A stretch of DNA of 64,000 nucleotides, from NCBI RefSeq assembly GCF_000701505.1, contig NZ_JNJB01000005.1, positions 186,001 through 250,000 of the forward strand, given 5' to 3'. How positions within the stretch are numbered: the stretch's first letter is position 1; every line of letters starts with the position of its first letter. Positions 35,583 to 43,488 of this stretch are shown one piece after another. This stretch comes from Dyadobacter crusticola DSM 16708 (GTDB lineage: Bacteria > Bacteroidota > Bacteroidia > Cytophagales > Spirosomataceae). Made by a program: the position numbers and the translations under genes. A model generated the notes under the pieces. That model was not told the DNA's origin. It saw only the letters and a program-made list of their open reading frames with translations, and searched no databases.

Positions 35583-36145
35583 GGCAACATTGCGGCCTGC
35601 TCCTGATCGGAGGCTCTGCGGGAAGCCTGGAAGTGCTTTTCAAGCTCCTTCCCAGGCTCAAAGCTAATCTCCCCTTCCCTGTTGTACTTGTACTGCACCG
35701 CCGGAATTCTGCCGATTCGTCGCTTACCGAGCTGCTCGGGAGTAAAAGTCTGAACAAAACCGTGGAAGTAGAAGACAAGGACCCGATCCTGCCGGCCTGC
35801 ATTTACCTCGCCCCTGCTGATTACCATTTGCTAGTTGAAACGGACCACACATTCTCACTTGACTACTCTGAGAAAATTAATTTCAGCCGCCCCAGCATTG
35901 ATGTTACGTTCGAATCAGCTGCGGACGTATTTGGCGCAGCTACCGTGGCAATTATTTTATCAGGCGCCAATGAAGACGGGACAAACGGTCTGATGTCTGT
36001 CAAGCGCGCAGGTGGCCGAACCGTGGCTCAGCAGCCCGACACTGCGCAAATGCCCTTCATGCCCCAGCACGCCATCGACGCAGGCATTGTAGATTATACT
36101 CTCGACATTGCCGGACTGGCGAATTTTATCAACGGTCTGGAATGA
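35564..36145 (+). CDS. CheB-type protein-glutamate methylesterase (no receiver)
   Basis: 193 residues containing only the CheB esterase domain. The catalytic triad can be placed as S18 (GGSAGS), H45 (LVLHRR) and D138 (GANEDGT). The receiver domain found in classical CheB is missing, so it must be controlled by separate receivers such as the upstream one. Substrate is presumed to be the same glutamate methyl esters produced by CheR. It ends the cluster. Confidence 0.9.
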   Translation: MEENHLGQHCGLLLIGGSAGSLEVLFKLLPRLKANLPFPVVLVLHRRNSADSSLTELLGSKSLNKTVEVEDKDPILPACIYLAPADYHLLVETDHTFSLDYSEKINFSRPSIDVTFESAADVFGAATVAIILSGANEDGTNGLMSVKRAGGRTVAQQPDTAQMPFMPQHAIDAGIVDYTLDIAGLANFINGLE

Positions 36146-36267
36146 GTTTTTACAATCGTTGATTTTTACCATAAAAGGTAACTTCTGTCATTTTTCCGAA
36201 GGGGTTTTCTGAAGAAATTTGTAAGGTAAACAGTTGGTACCTCCTTCACCGGATAAACAGCAAGATC

Positions 36268-36642
36268 ATGGCTAAGCATAACAGACTATATAGCGTCTTT
36301 TTCAATAAATGTCCCCGCTGTGGCGTAGGCGATTTCTTCGTGAGCAAAAGCGCTTACGACCTCAAAAACTTCGAGAAAATGCACAAGCATTGTCCGCATT
36401 GCGGCGAAAACCTGGTACCCGAGCCGGGCTTTTACCAGGGTGCATTGTACATGAGCTACGCATTTTACGTAGCCTTCATGGTCATCGCCTTCCTGATCTG
36501 CGTCAACTTCTTCGAACAATACCTGGATTACTTCCTCTTCGCAGTCATCCCCGTCCTCATCATCCTAACCCCCTGGTTCTACCGCCTAGCCCGCCGCTCC
36601 TGGCTGGCGCTTTTTATCAAGCCAGCAGCGGAAGTTGAATGA
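36268..36642 (+). CDS. DUF983 membrane protein with zinc-ribbon motifs
   Basis: 124-residue protein with two CxxC pairs, CPRCGVGDFF and CPHCGENL, typical of the DUF983 N-terminal zinc ribbon, followed by two hydrophobic segments (about 58-80 and 85-105: YFLFAVIPVLIILTPWF). The family is conserved in Bacteroidota but has no assigned function. It is single-gene, ending just before the palindrome at 36671-36742. Confidence 0.85.
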   Translation: MAKHNRLYSVFFNKCPRCGVGDFFVSKSAYDLKNFEKMHKHCPHCGENLVPEPGFYQGALYMSYAFYVAFMVIAFLICVNFFEQYLDYFLFAVIPVLIILTPWFYRLARRSWLALFIKPAAEVE

Positions 36643-36670
36643 GACGTCGTGTTACGACGGTGAAGCTGCC

Positions 36671-36742
36671 TTTGTCACCCTGAGCGCAGTCGAAGGGAAA
36701 GGGCGTTGTCGCATTCCCTTCGACTGCGCTCAGGGTGACAAA
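36671..36742. repeat. Perfect 29-bp inverted repeat, REP-like palindrome
   Basis: Left arm 36671-36699 and right arm 36714-36742 are exact reverse complements over 29 bases, with a 14-nt spacer. The core, CACCCTGAGCGCAGTCGAAG, reads the same on both strands. It ends close to two copies of CCTCCATCCTCCC (36753-36780). It may act as a bidirectional terminator for DUF983 and the convergent AraC gene, or be a dispersed REP-type element. The arms suit a very stable hairpin. Confidence 0.9.
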
Positions 36743-36785
36743 AAAGGTTTCCTCCATCCTCCCCTTCCTCCATCCTCCCTTTCTC

Positions 36786-37658
36786 TTAAATTCCTCCCCT
36801 AAACCCCTCCGGCGTCACGCCTGTCTCTTTTTTGAAAAATTTCGTAAAGTATGAATTGTCGCTGAAATGGAGCTGGTCGGCTACTTGTGAAATGGTTAGG
36901 TTCAGGTTGATGAGGAGGCGTTTTGCTTCCAGTACGATGCGTGCGCGGATGATCTCACCTGCTTGTACACCGAGGTGTTCTTTGCACAATGCATTCAGGT
37001 GGTTGGGCGTGACGTTGAGGAGTTTGGCGTAGGCTCCTGGCTGTTTGATGGTACTGAAATGCCTGTCTACCAGCTTCTGAAAGTCCCGGATTACCGGGTT
37101 TCTCGGCGTTGATTTCACATGGGTAAGCTCCGCAGGCTCGTTCCGGGCTACGTAAAAAAACAGCTGTAAGAGCAAAACCCGCGTCATATCCTTGCGGAAC
37201 AAAGCCACTCCATGCTGCTGATCCAGCAGCTCTTCAAATACATCAATTACTTTCCTGAAAACGGACTCTTGAAGCTGCAAGACGTTGTTCCGGCTGTCGC
37301 TGCTGTTCAGAAAATTGAAGAAATCAAGATAATCAGGCTGCAGCAGGAAAGACTGGAAGAACGATTCCGAAAAATTGACCACATAACCTTCCGGCTCACC
37401 TTCAAAACGCCAGTCGTGCACCTGACCGGGCACCATGAAATAAATCTGTCCGGCTGCAACCTGAAAGTGGTTAAAATCAATAATATGCTCACCTGCGCCG
37501 CTGGTAAAAAGCACCAGGTGGTAAAAGCTGTGCCGGTGCGGAAACACCAGGTTCTGATGTTCTTTGAGGTATTCTGAAAACCGGCTGATCATAAAATCTT
37601 CCGCCCGGTACTCCGAAAGCGGCCCGATATCGAGGCGCGGGAAAGTAGAACGTGACAA
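36786..37658 (-). CDS. AraC-family transcriptional regulator
   Basis: 290-residue regulator: cupin-like N-domain (HRHSFYHLVLFTSGAGEH, VPGQVHDWRF) and AraC HTH at about 190-290 (VADQLHFSDNSYFTKFFKKE). The start is a TTG at 37658, because FPRLDIGPLSEY upstream of the first ATG (37592) looks like conserved family sequence; the ATG alternative would give 268 residues. The gene is convergent with DUF983 across the palindrome. Target genes unknown. Confidence 0.88.
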   Translation of the reverse strand: MSRSTFPRLDIGPLSEYRAEDFMISRFSEYLKEHQNLVFPHRHSFYHLVLFTSGAGEHIIDFNHFQVAAGQIYFMVPGQVHDWRFEGEPEGYVVNFSESFFQSFLLQPDYLDFFNFLNSSDSRNNVLQLQESVFRKVIDVFEELLDQQHGVALFRKDMTRVLLLQLFFYVARNEPAELTHVKSTPRNPVIRDFQKLVDRHFSTIKQPGAYAKLLNVTPNHLNALCKEHLGVQAGEIIRARIVLEAKRLLINLNLTISQVADQLHFSDNSYFTKFFKKETGVTPEGFRGGI

Positions 37659-37845
37659 TGGTAAAATGCTGGGTTTGTAAATGCCGCAATTTAAGGAGAA
37701 TCGGGGTTTGATGCGCGCTATTCAATTTTCCTTCACCGATAGATTCCTCAAAGCTACCACAGGATCAATACGCCTTCATAGCGAACAATAGCAATTGCAT
37801 ATTTACTCACAGCATCTATTAGCTAAATCTTGTACATAAACTGCT

Positions 37846-38862
37846 ATGAACGATCTATCTCTACTTACACGCTTTTGGGGCCAGTGTACCTTGCTTCGTC
37901 CATTCAATGTCCTGAAAGTCGGATGTTTGCATTACTGCCTGGCCGCTATTTTGCTAGGATTTACAAACGACCGAGCAAACGCACAGGGCGTCGGAATCAA
38001 CACCACAACACCGCACCCGAGCGCCGCCCTCGATATTCAAAGCACGAATCAAGGTATCCTCATTCCGCAGGTTACACTACAAAGTTTAGGCGACAACACC
38101 ACTGTGCCAAGCCCAGCAACCGGTTTATTAGTTTACAATAAAAACAATATATTAAGCGGACCGGGCTTCTACCAGAATATAGGCACAACTGCGTCTCCTT
38201 ACTGGGAGATACTGTCAAGGTTGAAGCTGCCTTATTCACATGGAGTATCAACCGTTACTGCATTCAATATTCAAAATTATCAGGGTAGCAGTGGGACAAT
38301 AGCAATTAAAGGTTATTCCTCAGGTGTGGGAACTGGAATATTCGCGGAAAGCGATAACGGATATGCGCTTCAAGTTAAAGGCTTCCTGAAAATTTTCGGA
38401 ACTGGCCAAGTGCCTGGTGCTGGCAAAATCTTGACAAGCGACGCGACTGGTGAAGCTACCTGGCGGGGACCCACCGCCTTCTCAGTCTCCGGAGTTAAAG
38501 GCGGTGGTGGAGAAGTAGTGGGACCCGGGACAAAGTACGTTGTCCCGTTTGCGAATGAAAATTACGATACCCAGAGTAGCTACACGCTTCATAACCAATC
38601 TCCCGCAAGCACCTTTACTGCGCCAGTAAATGGAATTTATCACTTCAATGTGAAAGTGCTTGGCAATATCGCGCTCCATTTAAACCTGTTAAGAAATGGC
38701 GCAGAAACAGTCCTAGCTTGGGGTAGCGAAATGCTTGTTAAGGATGTGCAATTGCTGCAAGGTGATCAGGTGTATGTTACAGTTACTCCATCTGGTAATC
38801 AGCACGCAAATATTAATACATCAGATCACTATACCTATTTTACCGGGCATCTTGTAAGGTGA
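37846..38862 (+). CDS. Secreted C1q-like/TNF-fold protein (copy 1)
   Basis: 338 residues. After an N-terminal signal-like region, GVGINTTTPHPSAALDIQS begins a repeat-like segment (about 46-100) that is common in Bacteroidota surface and tail-fibre-like proteins. The C-terminal part (about 205-338) is a C1q/TNF-like beta-sandwich with STFTAPVNGIYHFNVKVL and LLQGDQVYVTV. Such domains trimerise and bind ligands. It pairs with the T9SS gene 58 bases downstream. A second copy of the pair follows. Confidence 0.8.
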   Translation: MNDLSLLTRFWGQCTLLRPFNVLKVGCLHYCLAAILLGFTNDRANAQGVGINTTTPHPSAALDIQSTNQGILIPQVTLQSLGDNTTVPSPATGLLVYNKNNILSGPGFYQNIGTTASPYWEILSRLKLPYSHGVSTVTAFNIQNYQGSSGTIAIKGYSSGVGTGIFAESDNGYALQVKGFLKIFGTGQVPGAGKILTSDATGEATWRGPTAFSVSGVKGGGGEVVGPGTKYVVPFANENYDTQSSYTLHNQSPASTFTAPVNGIYHFNVKVLGNIALHLNLLRNGAETVLAWGSEMLVKDVQLLQGDQVYVTVTPSGNQHANINTSDHYTYFTGHLVR

Positions 38863-38920
38863 ATAGAAGCCGAAACTATATACAATTGAAGAAAGCCAAC
38901 CATAGCAACCAACTCTCAAA

Positions 38921-39616
38921 ATGAAAAACATATACCTCACCGTTAGCTCATTGCTTATTGGCCTGGCTGCACAGGCGCAATCTATTTCTCCGGGTGACAT
39001 TTATGCGGCTGCTAATTACAACCAGTCAGGTGGCGTGAGCCTTGAATGGGTATTGGGGAGCATCAACTCCTTTTCCACCCTTTCGCCTCTGCCGGTCAAG
39101 CTGATCCGGTTTGAAGGGACATTGACAGCCGAAGGTTCGGCAAAACTGGAATGGGAAACTGCGGAAGAATATGGCAATAAGGGTTTTGAAATTCAAAAAG
39201 CCACAGACGCAGTACATTTTACAAGCATCGGCTGGGTCGATGGAGCTGGTGAAGCGAAGACCAGGAATATATACCAGTTTGTTGATAACGAGCTTGCTAC
39301 TACAAGCTACTACCGCTTAAAACAGGTGGATTTTGATGAGAAATTCAGTTTCAGCAAGATCATCCGCGTAATCCCGCTCAATGAAAGCCTCGACCGTTTT
39401 AACGTATACCCCAACCCGGTAAAAGACGGAAAAGTAACCGCCACCCTCCCCGAGCGCAGCTTCAAGCTTACGCTATTTGACAAATCGGGCAGGCAAGTGA
39501 AGCAAATCCCGCAGCCCAAAACGCAAGAGCAGCTTTTAATCCCCGGCACCGGCACTTTCCTGCTGAACATTGAATCGGTAGCGGGGAACAAGACGATACA
39601 GGTTGTGCAGCCTTGA
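38921..39616 (+). CDS. T9SS type A sorting-domain protein
   Basis: 231 residues. Signal peptide 1-19 (LIGLAAQAQS), beta-rich middle with SLEWVLGSIN and LPVKLIRFEGTLTAEGSAKLEWETA, and a C-terminal T9SS type A domain (from about 150) with VYPNPVKDGKV and FLLNIE, which directs export and attachment by the type IX system. It belongs to the doubled module with the C1q-like genes. Its function is unknown, perhaps an adhesion or surface-layer component. Confidence 0.85.
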   Translation: MKNIYLTVSSLLIGLAAQAQSISPGDIYAAANYNQSGGVSLEWVLGSINSFSTLSPLPVKLIRFEGTLTAEGSAKLEWETAEEYGNKGFEIQKATDAVHFTSIGWVDGAGEAKTRNIYQFVDNELATTSYYRLKQVDFDEKFSFSKIIRVIPLNESLDRFNVYPNPVKDGKVTATLPERSFKLTLFDKSGRQVKQIPQPKTQEQLLIPGTGTFLLNIESVAGNKTIQVVQP

Positions 39617-39665
39617 AATGCAGCATCTACTTTGAATTTTTAACCACAATTCACACATAACAACG

Positions 39666-40658
39666 ATGGAAAAACTGTCCCCCCTATTACCAAACAAGAC
39701 CCGCTCATTCCGACCAAAGTCAATGATCTGCGGCACACTACTTAGCGCTTCGCTCGCCACCGCCAGCTTCGGCCAGGGCGTAGGTATCAACACCACCACC
39801 CCCGACCCCAGCGCTGCCCTGGATATTCAGGCGACGGATAAGGGGATTTTAATCCCGAGAGTTAGTTTGCAGAGTCTTGGCGACAATACAACCGTACTGA
39901 CACCAGCTAATGGCTTGCTGGTATACAACCTCAATCCTGAAATGCCAGGAGGATTAGGCTTTTTTTACAACATTGGTACACCCCAATCACCACATTGGGA
40001 AAGTATAAGAGATCTTAGGTTACCTGTAAATGCCTCCATTAGTACCAACAGCGGCGGCACCGCATTCAGGATCAATGATTTTAGCCAATCAGGATCTTCA
40101 ACAACAATACATGCATTTAGTCAGGCAGGATATGCATTGTTTGCGGATGGCAAGGTAAAAATCTCTGGGAACGGGCAACAACCTGGCTCGGGGAAAATGT
40201 TGAGTAGCGATGGATCCGGCAATGCCACTTGGGAAGGCGGAGTAGCATTTAGAGTAACAGGGATATTGAAGAATGGTGCCCATATCCTCGCACGCAATGT
40301 ATCGAATAAGGTACCTTTTGGCTTGGAAGCTTATGATAGATTAAACAATTATGATATTCATCTTCAAGGTGCAAGTGATACCTTCACAGCCCCACAAAGT
40401 GGAATCTTTCATTTCGACTTTCAGGTGCAATGGGGAGGTGGACCCGCATCAGTAGGACTATTCCGCTCCTCAGGTGGCGCAGTAGAGAAGATATGTTCCA
40501 ATCCAGGAAATAGTATTGGTTATTATGGTGCCTCAACTGATGTAATGCTTCAAGCGGGTGACCAAGTATTCGTTTTATTCTTGCATGGCAATGAGGAGAA
40601 TGTGGTGCTTGGAGAGAACTGTCATTTTACTGGGCATTTTGTTCAATCTAACAAGTAG
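39666..40658 (+). CDS. Secreted C1q-like/TNF-fold protein (copy 2)
   Basis: 330 residues, a paralogue of the protein at 37846-38862. The shared segment is GVGINTTTPDPSAALDIQ (about 37-54) with IPRVSLQSLGDNTTV following; the C-terminal C1q-like region has DTFTAPQSGIFHFDFQVQW and MLQAGDQVFVLF. The middle is diverged. DNA similarity is strongest around the GVGINTTTP start. It precedes the second T9SS gene by four bases, so that pair is cotranscribed. Confidence 0.82.
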   Translation: MEKLSPLLPNKTRSFRPKSMICGTLLSASLATASFGQGVGINTTTPDPSAALDIQATDKGILIPRVSLQSLGDNTTVLTPANGLLVYNLNPEMPGGLGFFYNIGTPQSPHWESIRDLRLPVNASISTNSGGTAFRINDFSQSGSSTTIHAFSQAGYALFADGKVKISGNGQQPGSGKMLSSDGSGNATWEGGVAFRVTGILKNGAHILARNVSNKVPFGLEAYDRLNNYDIHLQGASDTFTAPQSGIFHFDFQVQWGGGPASVGLFRSSGGAVEKICSNPGNSIGYYGASTDVMLQAGDQVFVLFLHGNEENVVLGENCHFTGHFVQSNK

Positions 40659-40662
40659 ACAA

Positions 40663-41667
40663 ATGAAAATTCAAAATTGCATCTCCCTGATAATGTTTTT
40701 CCTGAGTTTGGATGTCCAAGCCCAATTCTCCTCCGGCAATCAATTCTTCATCGGAGCGAATACGACTGTTTCCATTCATGGTCTGGTATTACGGCCGACG
40801 TTTAATAATACCGTGTGGAGCAACAAGGTACTTACCAGGTCTCCGGATGCGATTGTCGGCAATCCCACGGCAAGTATCCACCAGGTTCACGAGTTCAATG
40901 AACCGACGGGATTTTCAGGGCTGGTGGGGTTAACTTATCTTGTGGGCAACCTGAATGGGAATACGGAAGACGATCTGCAGATTGCCTACTTCAACCCCGA
41001 TGAGAAGTATGTTACAACGACTGGAAGCACTGTCGACAAAGCGATCCACATGGTGTCACGCAACTTCACTGGTTTTAACAATAGTTTCTTACGCATTACA
41101 GCAACCAATGCAAACAGCGTTTTGCCCGTTACACTTGTCAGCTTCAAGGCAGTTAAGGAAGGCCCGCAAGCACAGCTTGCTTGGAGCACGTCAGACGAAG
41201 TCAACAGTGACTACTTCGAAGTGCAAAGAAGTTCAGAAGGTAAAGTCTGGAATGCGATCGGAAAGGTGAAAGCAACTGGTGACAGCAAAATAGAACGCAC
41301 CTATACCTTCGAGGACAACTCCCCTGCAAGCGCTCAAAACCTGTACCGGCTTAAAATGGTGGATTTTGACGGTACTTACACGCATAGCAAAATCGTGGTA
41401 CTCGATTTTGAAAGCAATATGGCTGTCAGTTTTTATCCCAACCCGCTCACAGAAAAGCTGCTCATTCAGGCTGATAACTGGAACGAAGTCAAATCCGTGG
41501 AGTTGGTTACCAAACAGGGAAATATCATTCCAATGAATAACAGCAAGGCGGGAAGCGAGCCCGGTTCACGTGAATATGATTTTAGAAAATACCCTGTCGG
41601 GACTTATTATATTAAAATCACGCGACAGGATGGCGGGATCAAAACCCAGCAGATTGTAAAAATGTAG
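40663..41667 (+). CDS. T9SS type A sorting-domain protein (second module)
   Basis: 334 residues from the ATG at 40663; the longer frame upstream overlaps the C1q-like gene and lacks a signal. Signal peptide 1-18 (LSLDVQAQ), a beta-rich domain with FFIGANTTVSIHGLVL, and from about 160 LPVTLVSFKAV and SDEVNSDYFEVQRSS, the immunoglobulin-like segment seen in T9SS proteins. The C-terminus VSFYPNPLTEKL and GTYYIKIT is the sorting domain. A strong hairpin terminates it at 41697-41729. Confidence 0.85.
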   Translation: MKIQNCISLIMFFLSLDVQAQFSSGNQFFIGANTTVSIHGLVLRPTFNNTVWSNKVLTRSPDAIVGNPTASIHQVHEFNEPTGFSGLVGLTYLVGNLNGNTEDDLQIAYFNPDEKYVTTTGSTVDKAIHMVSRNFTGFNNSFLRITATNANSVLPVTLVSFKAVKEGPQAQLAWSTSDEVNSDYFEVQRSSEGKVWNAIGKVKATGDSKIERTYTFEDNSPASAQNLYRLKMVDFDGTYTHSKIVVLDFESNMAVSFYPNPLTEKLLIQADNWNEVKSVELVTKQGNIIPMNNSKAGSEPGSREYDFRKYPVGTYYIKITRQDGGIKTQQIVKM

Positions 41668-41696
41668 TTTGCCGTAATTCAGATTGCACCAGATAC

Positions 41697-41729
41697 AAAG
41701 GTCAGGCAGCTTCGGTTGCCTGACCTTTT
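41697..41729. terminator. Strong bidirectional hairpin after the T9SS module
   Basis: 12-bp perfect arms AAAGGTCAGGCA (41697-41708) and TGCCTGACCTTT (41717-41728), loop of 8, T run continuing. Contains the stop codon of the convergent DUF4199 gene (41702), so its last codons form half the stem. Confidence 0.85.
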
Positions 41730-42235
41730 CTTTTTAGGATCAATGCGCAGAGCACAGAAACGATCAGCCCGACTGGCAGGATCTCGGCGTAGGTCATAAG
41801 GAGGATCACGAGGGGATTTTTGTACATCTCCTTGTACTCATTCATTTTGGCGATTTCTTGCTGGAGTTCTGCGGCGGTTGCACCTTCGCGCTTGCTTTGT
41901 TGTATCGTGAAGTCTGCGTATTTGTCCATGAAATCGGGAACAAAATAGTAGTAGTCCACCAGCCAGACCAATGCATAGACGGTAGATGCTACCAATGTGA
42001 TCAATAAGCCGATCTTAAATGCTTTGCCGAATGTGACCGTACCATCGCTGTACTTGTCGCGGTAATTCTTGACACCCACAAAAATGAGTGAAAACGCCAG
42101 GAGCATGGAAGCATAGCCGACGAGGATACTCCCTTCGAAGTTCCCGTTTTCGTAACAAGCCGCTGTGCTCGCAACCATAAAGGTAGAAACGATCGCGCCG
42201 GAGATCAGACCGCAAATGAGGATAATTCTTTTCAT
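41702..42235 (-). CDS. DUF4199 membrane protein
   Basis: 177 residues with four hydrophobic segments (about 1-25, 38-55, 75-95, 145-165) and the conserved KNYRDKYSDGTVTFGKAFKIG stretch of the DUF4199 family, given here in part. The family is widespread in Bacteroidota inner membranes, with no assigned function. The gene is followed by the hairpin and shares no obvious operon. Confidence 0.85.
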   Translation of the reverse strand: MKRIILICGLISGAIVSTFMVASTAACYENGNFEGSILVGYASMLLAFSLIFVGVKNYRDKYSDGTVTFGKAFKIGLLITLVASTVYALVWLVDYYYFVPDFMDKYADFTIQQSKREGATAAELQQEIAKMNEYKEMYKNPLVILLMTYAEILPVGLIVSVLCALILKRKGQATEAA

Positions 42236-42356
42236 ATCAAAAAAATTAAGAGCTGGTAATGGAACAAAGGTCTGTCAACCAACGCATTCCCTACTCATAC
42301 TTTCGGGTGATTTAATGCAAACCGCACATACTTCCTCCAAAAGTATGAGCCTGCAA

Positions 42357-42839
42357 CTAGGGGATCAATGCAAGTCGCCTTGCCTTATCCACAGCCTGGA
42401 TCCGGCTTTTCACTTCAAGCTTATCGAACAGATTAGAAGAATGCGTTTTGATGGTGTTCACTGAAACAAAAAGACGATCGGCGATCTGCTGGTTCGTTAG
42501 CCCTTCTGCAATTTGTTCCAATACCTGTAACTCCCGCCTGCTCAGCCCGAGGCGGATTACTTCTGCTTCATTAAGCACGAAGGTTTCCGGCGGTTTTACA
42601 AAGACCGCTTTTTCAACAATTACTGTTTGCACTTTTGGGTTGGTCAGCCGGATTGCCAGCCAGATACCCAATCCGGTAAACAGGAGTGCCACCGCGCCAA
42701 TGTAAACTTCCATTGCGTGATGCATGATCAGAAAACGCAATTCCAGCCACTTCAAAAAGAAGAGTAGCCCCGCAAGTACAATCCCGTACAGAATAGTCTG
42801 ACTATGCCGACGGACGAAGTAGAGGGTTGACGTTACCAT
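42357..42839 (-). CDS. LuxR-type HTH protein with membrane segments
   Basis: 160 residues. Two hydrophobic segments in the N-terminal half (TILYGIVLAGLLFFL; VYIGAVALLFTGLGIWLAI) anchor it in the membrane, and the C-terminal 65 residues form a LuxR HTH (SRRELQVLEQIAEGLTNQQI). It lacks a receiver. A membrane-tethered regulator of this kind is common in Cytophagales. Its likely partner is unknown; the DUF4199 gene 121 bases downstream is a candidate target. Confidence 0.87.
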   Translation of the reverse strand: MVTSTLYFVRRHSQTILYGIVLAGLLFFLKWLELRFLIMHHAMEVYIGAVALLFTGLGIWLAIRLTNPKVQTVIVEKAVFVKPPETFVLNEAEVIRLGLSRRELQVLEQIAEGLTNQQIADRLFVSVNTIKTHSSNLFDKLEVKSRIQAVDKARRLALIP

Positions 42840-42925
42840 TGCACAATAACAGAGGAATCAATTCAGAAACATAAAGTCGCTACAACCATTACGTTACTTC
42901 TTTTACTGTGCAAAATTAATTCCCG

Positions 42926-43297
42926 CTACTGCTTTTTCTGTCCTGGATTGATTACCCTGTTTAAGCCTTCACACATTCTCTTTATGCGGTAGTAACTCGT
43001 CTTGCTGTTTCGGTCCTTATCGAGGGTAATCGTCAATTTACCTGGCGACGCTTCGTAGTCGAAAATGGTTTTGTCGCTCAGCGTTGTTGTCACCTCCATA
43101 TCTCCGTCAGCGGTAATATGCACAGGCGCGATCTGGGAGTTAATGAACCGCTCGACTGCTACGCTCCGGCCCGGGTCAAAAGTTGCAGAGTATTCAAAAG
43201 TGTCATCACTGTCGACAACCTTGATACGCAGGTTATCGTCGTGACCACGATTGCAGGACAATGCCAATGCAGATAAAAGAAGCAATAAGATTTTCAT
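42926..43297 (-). CDS. Hypothetical lipoprotein
   Basis: 123 residues with a signal peptide ending LALSCN, compatible with lipidation. The mature part is beta-rich and polar (VEVTT-like strands, DGDMEVTTTLSDKT). No recognised domain. It is upstream of the LuxR-type gene and could share a transcript with it. Confidence 0.6.
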   Translation of the reverse strand: MKILLLLLSALALSCNRGHDDNLRIKVVDSDDTFEYSATFDPGRSVAVERFINSQIAPVHITADGDMEVTTTLSDKTIFDYEASPGKLTITLDKDRNSKTSYYRIKRMCEGLNRVINPGQKKQ

Positions 43298-43488
43298 GGC
43301 TAATAAATGTTTAACAAGGTACTATGTAATATACAGTACCTGCACTTATTATTCCAAATACGCTACATGAATGGTCAAACCAGTACATGAATGAAAGTAG
43401 CCGGTGCGGACTGCACTGTTTTGCCAAATATTACTAAATTGGCTTACTAACCTTTACACTCCTGACTTTGAAAAACTCCCCTACTCAA

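Noticed and set aside
40558-40662. Upstream extension of the second T9SS gene
   Set aside because: It overlaps the C1q-like gene in another frame and would hide the signal peptide.
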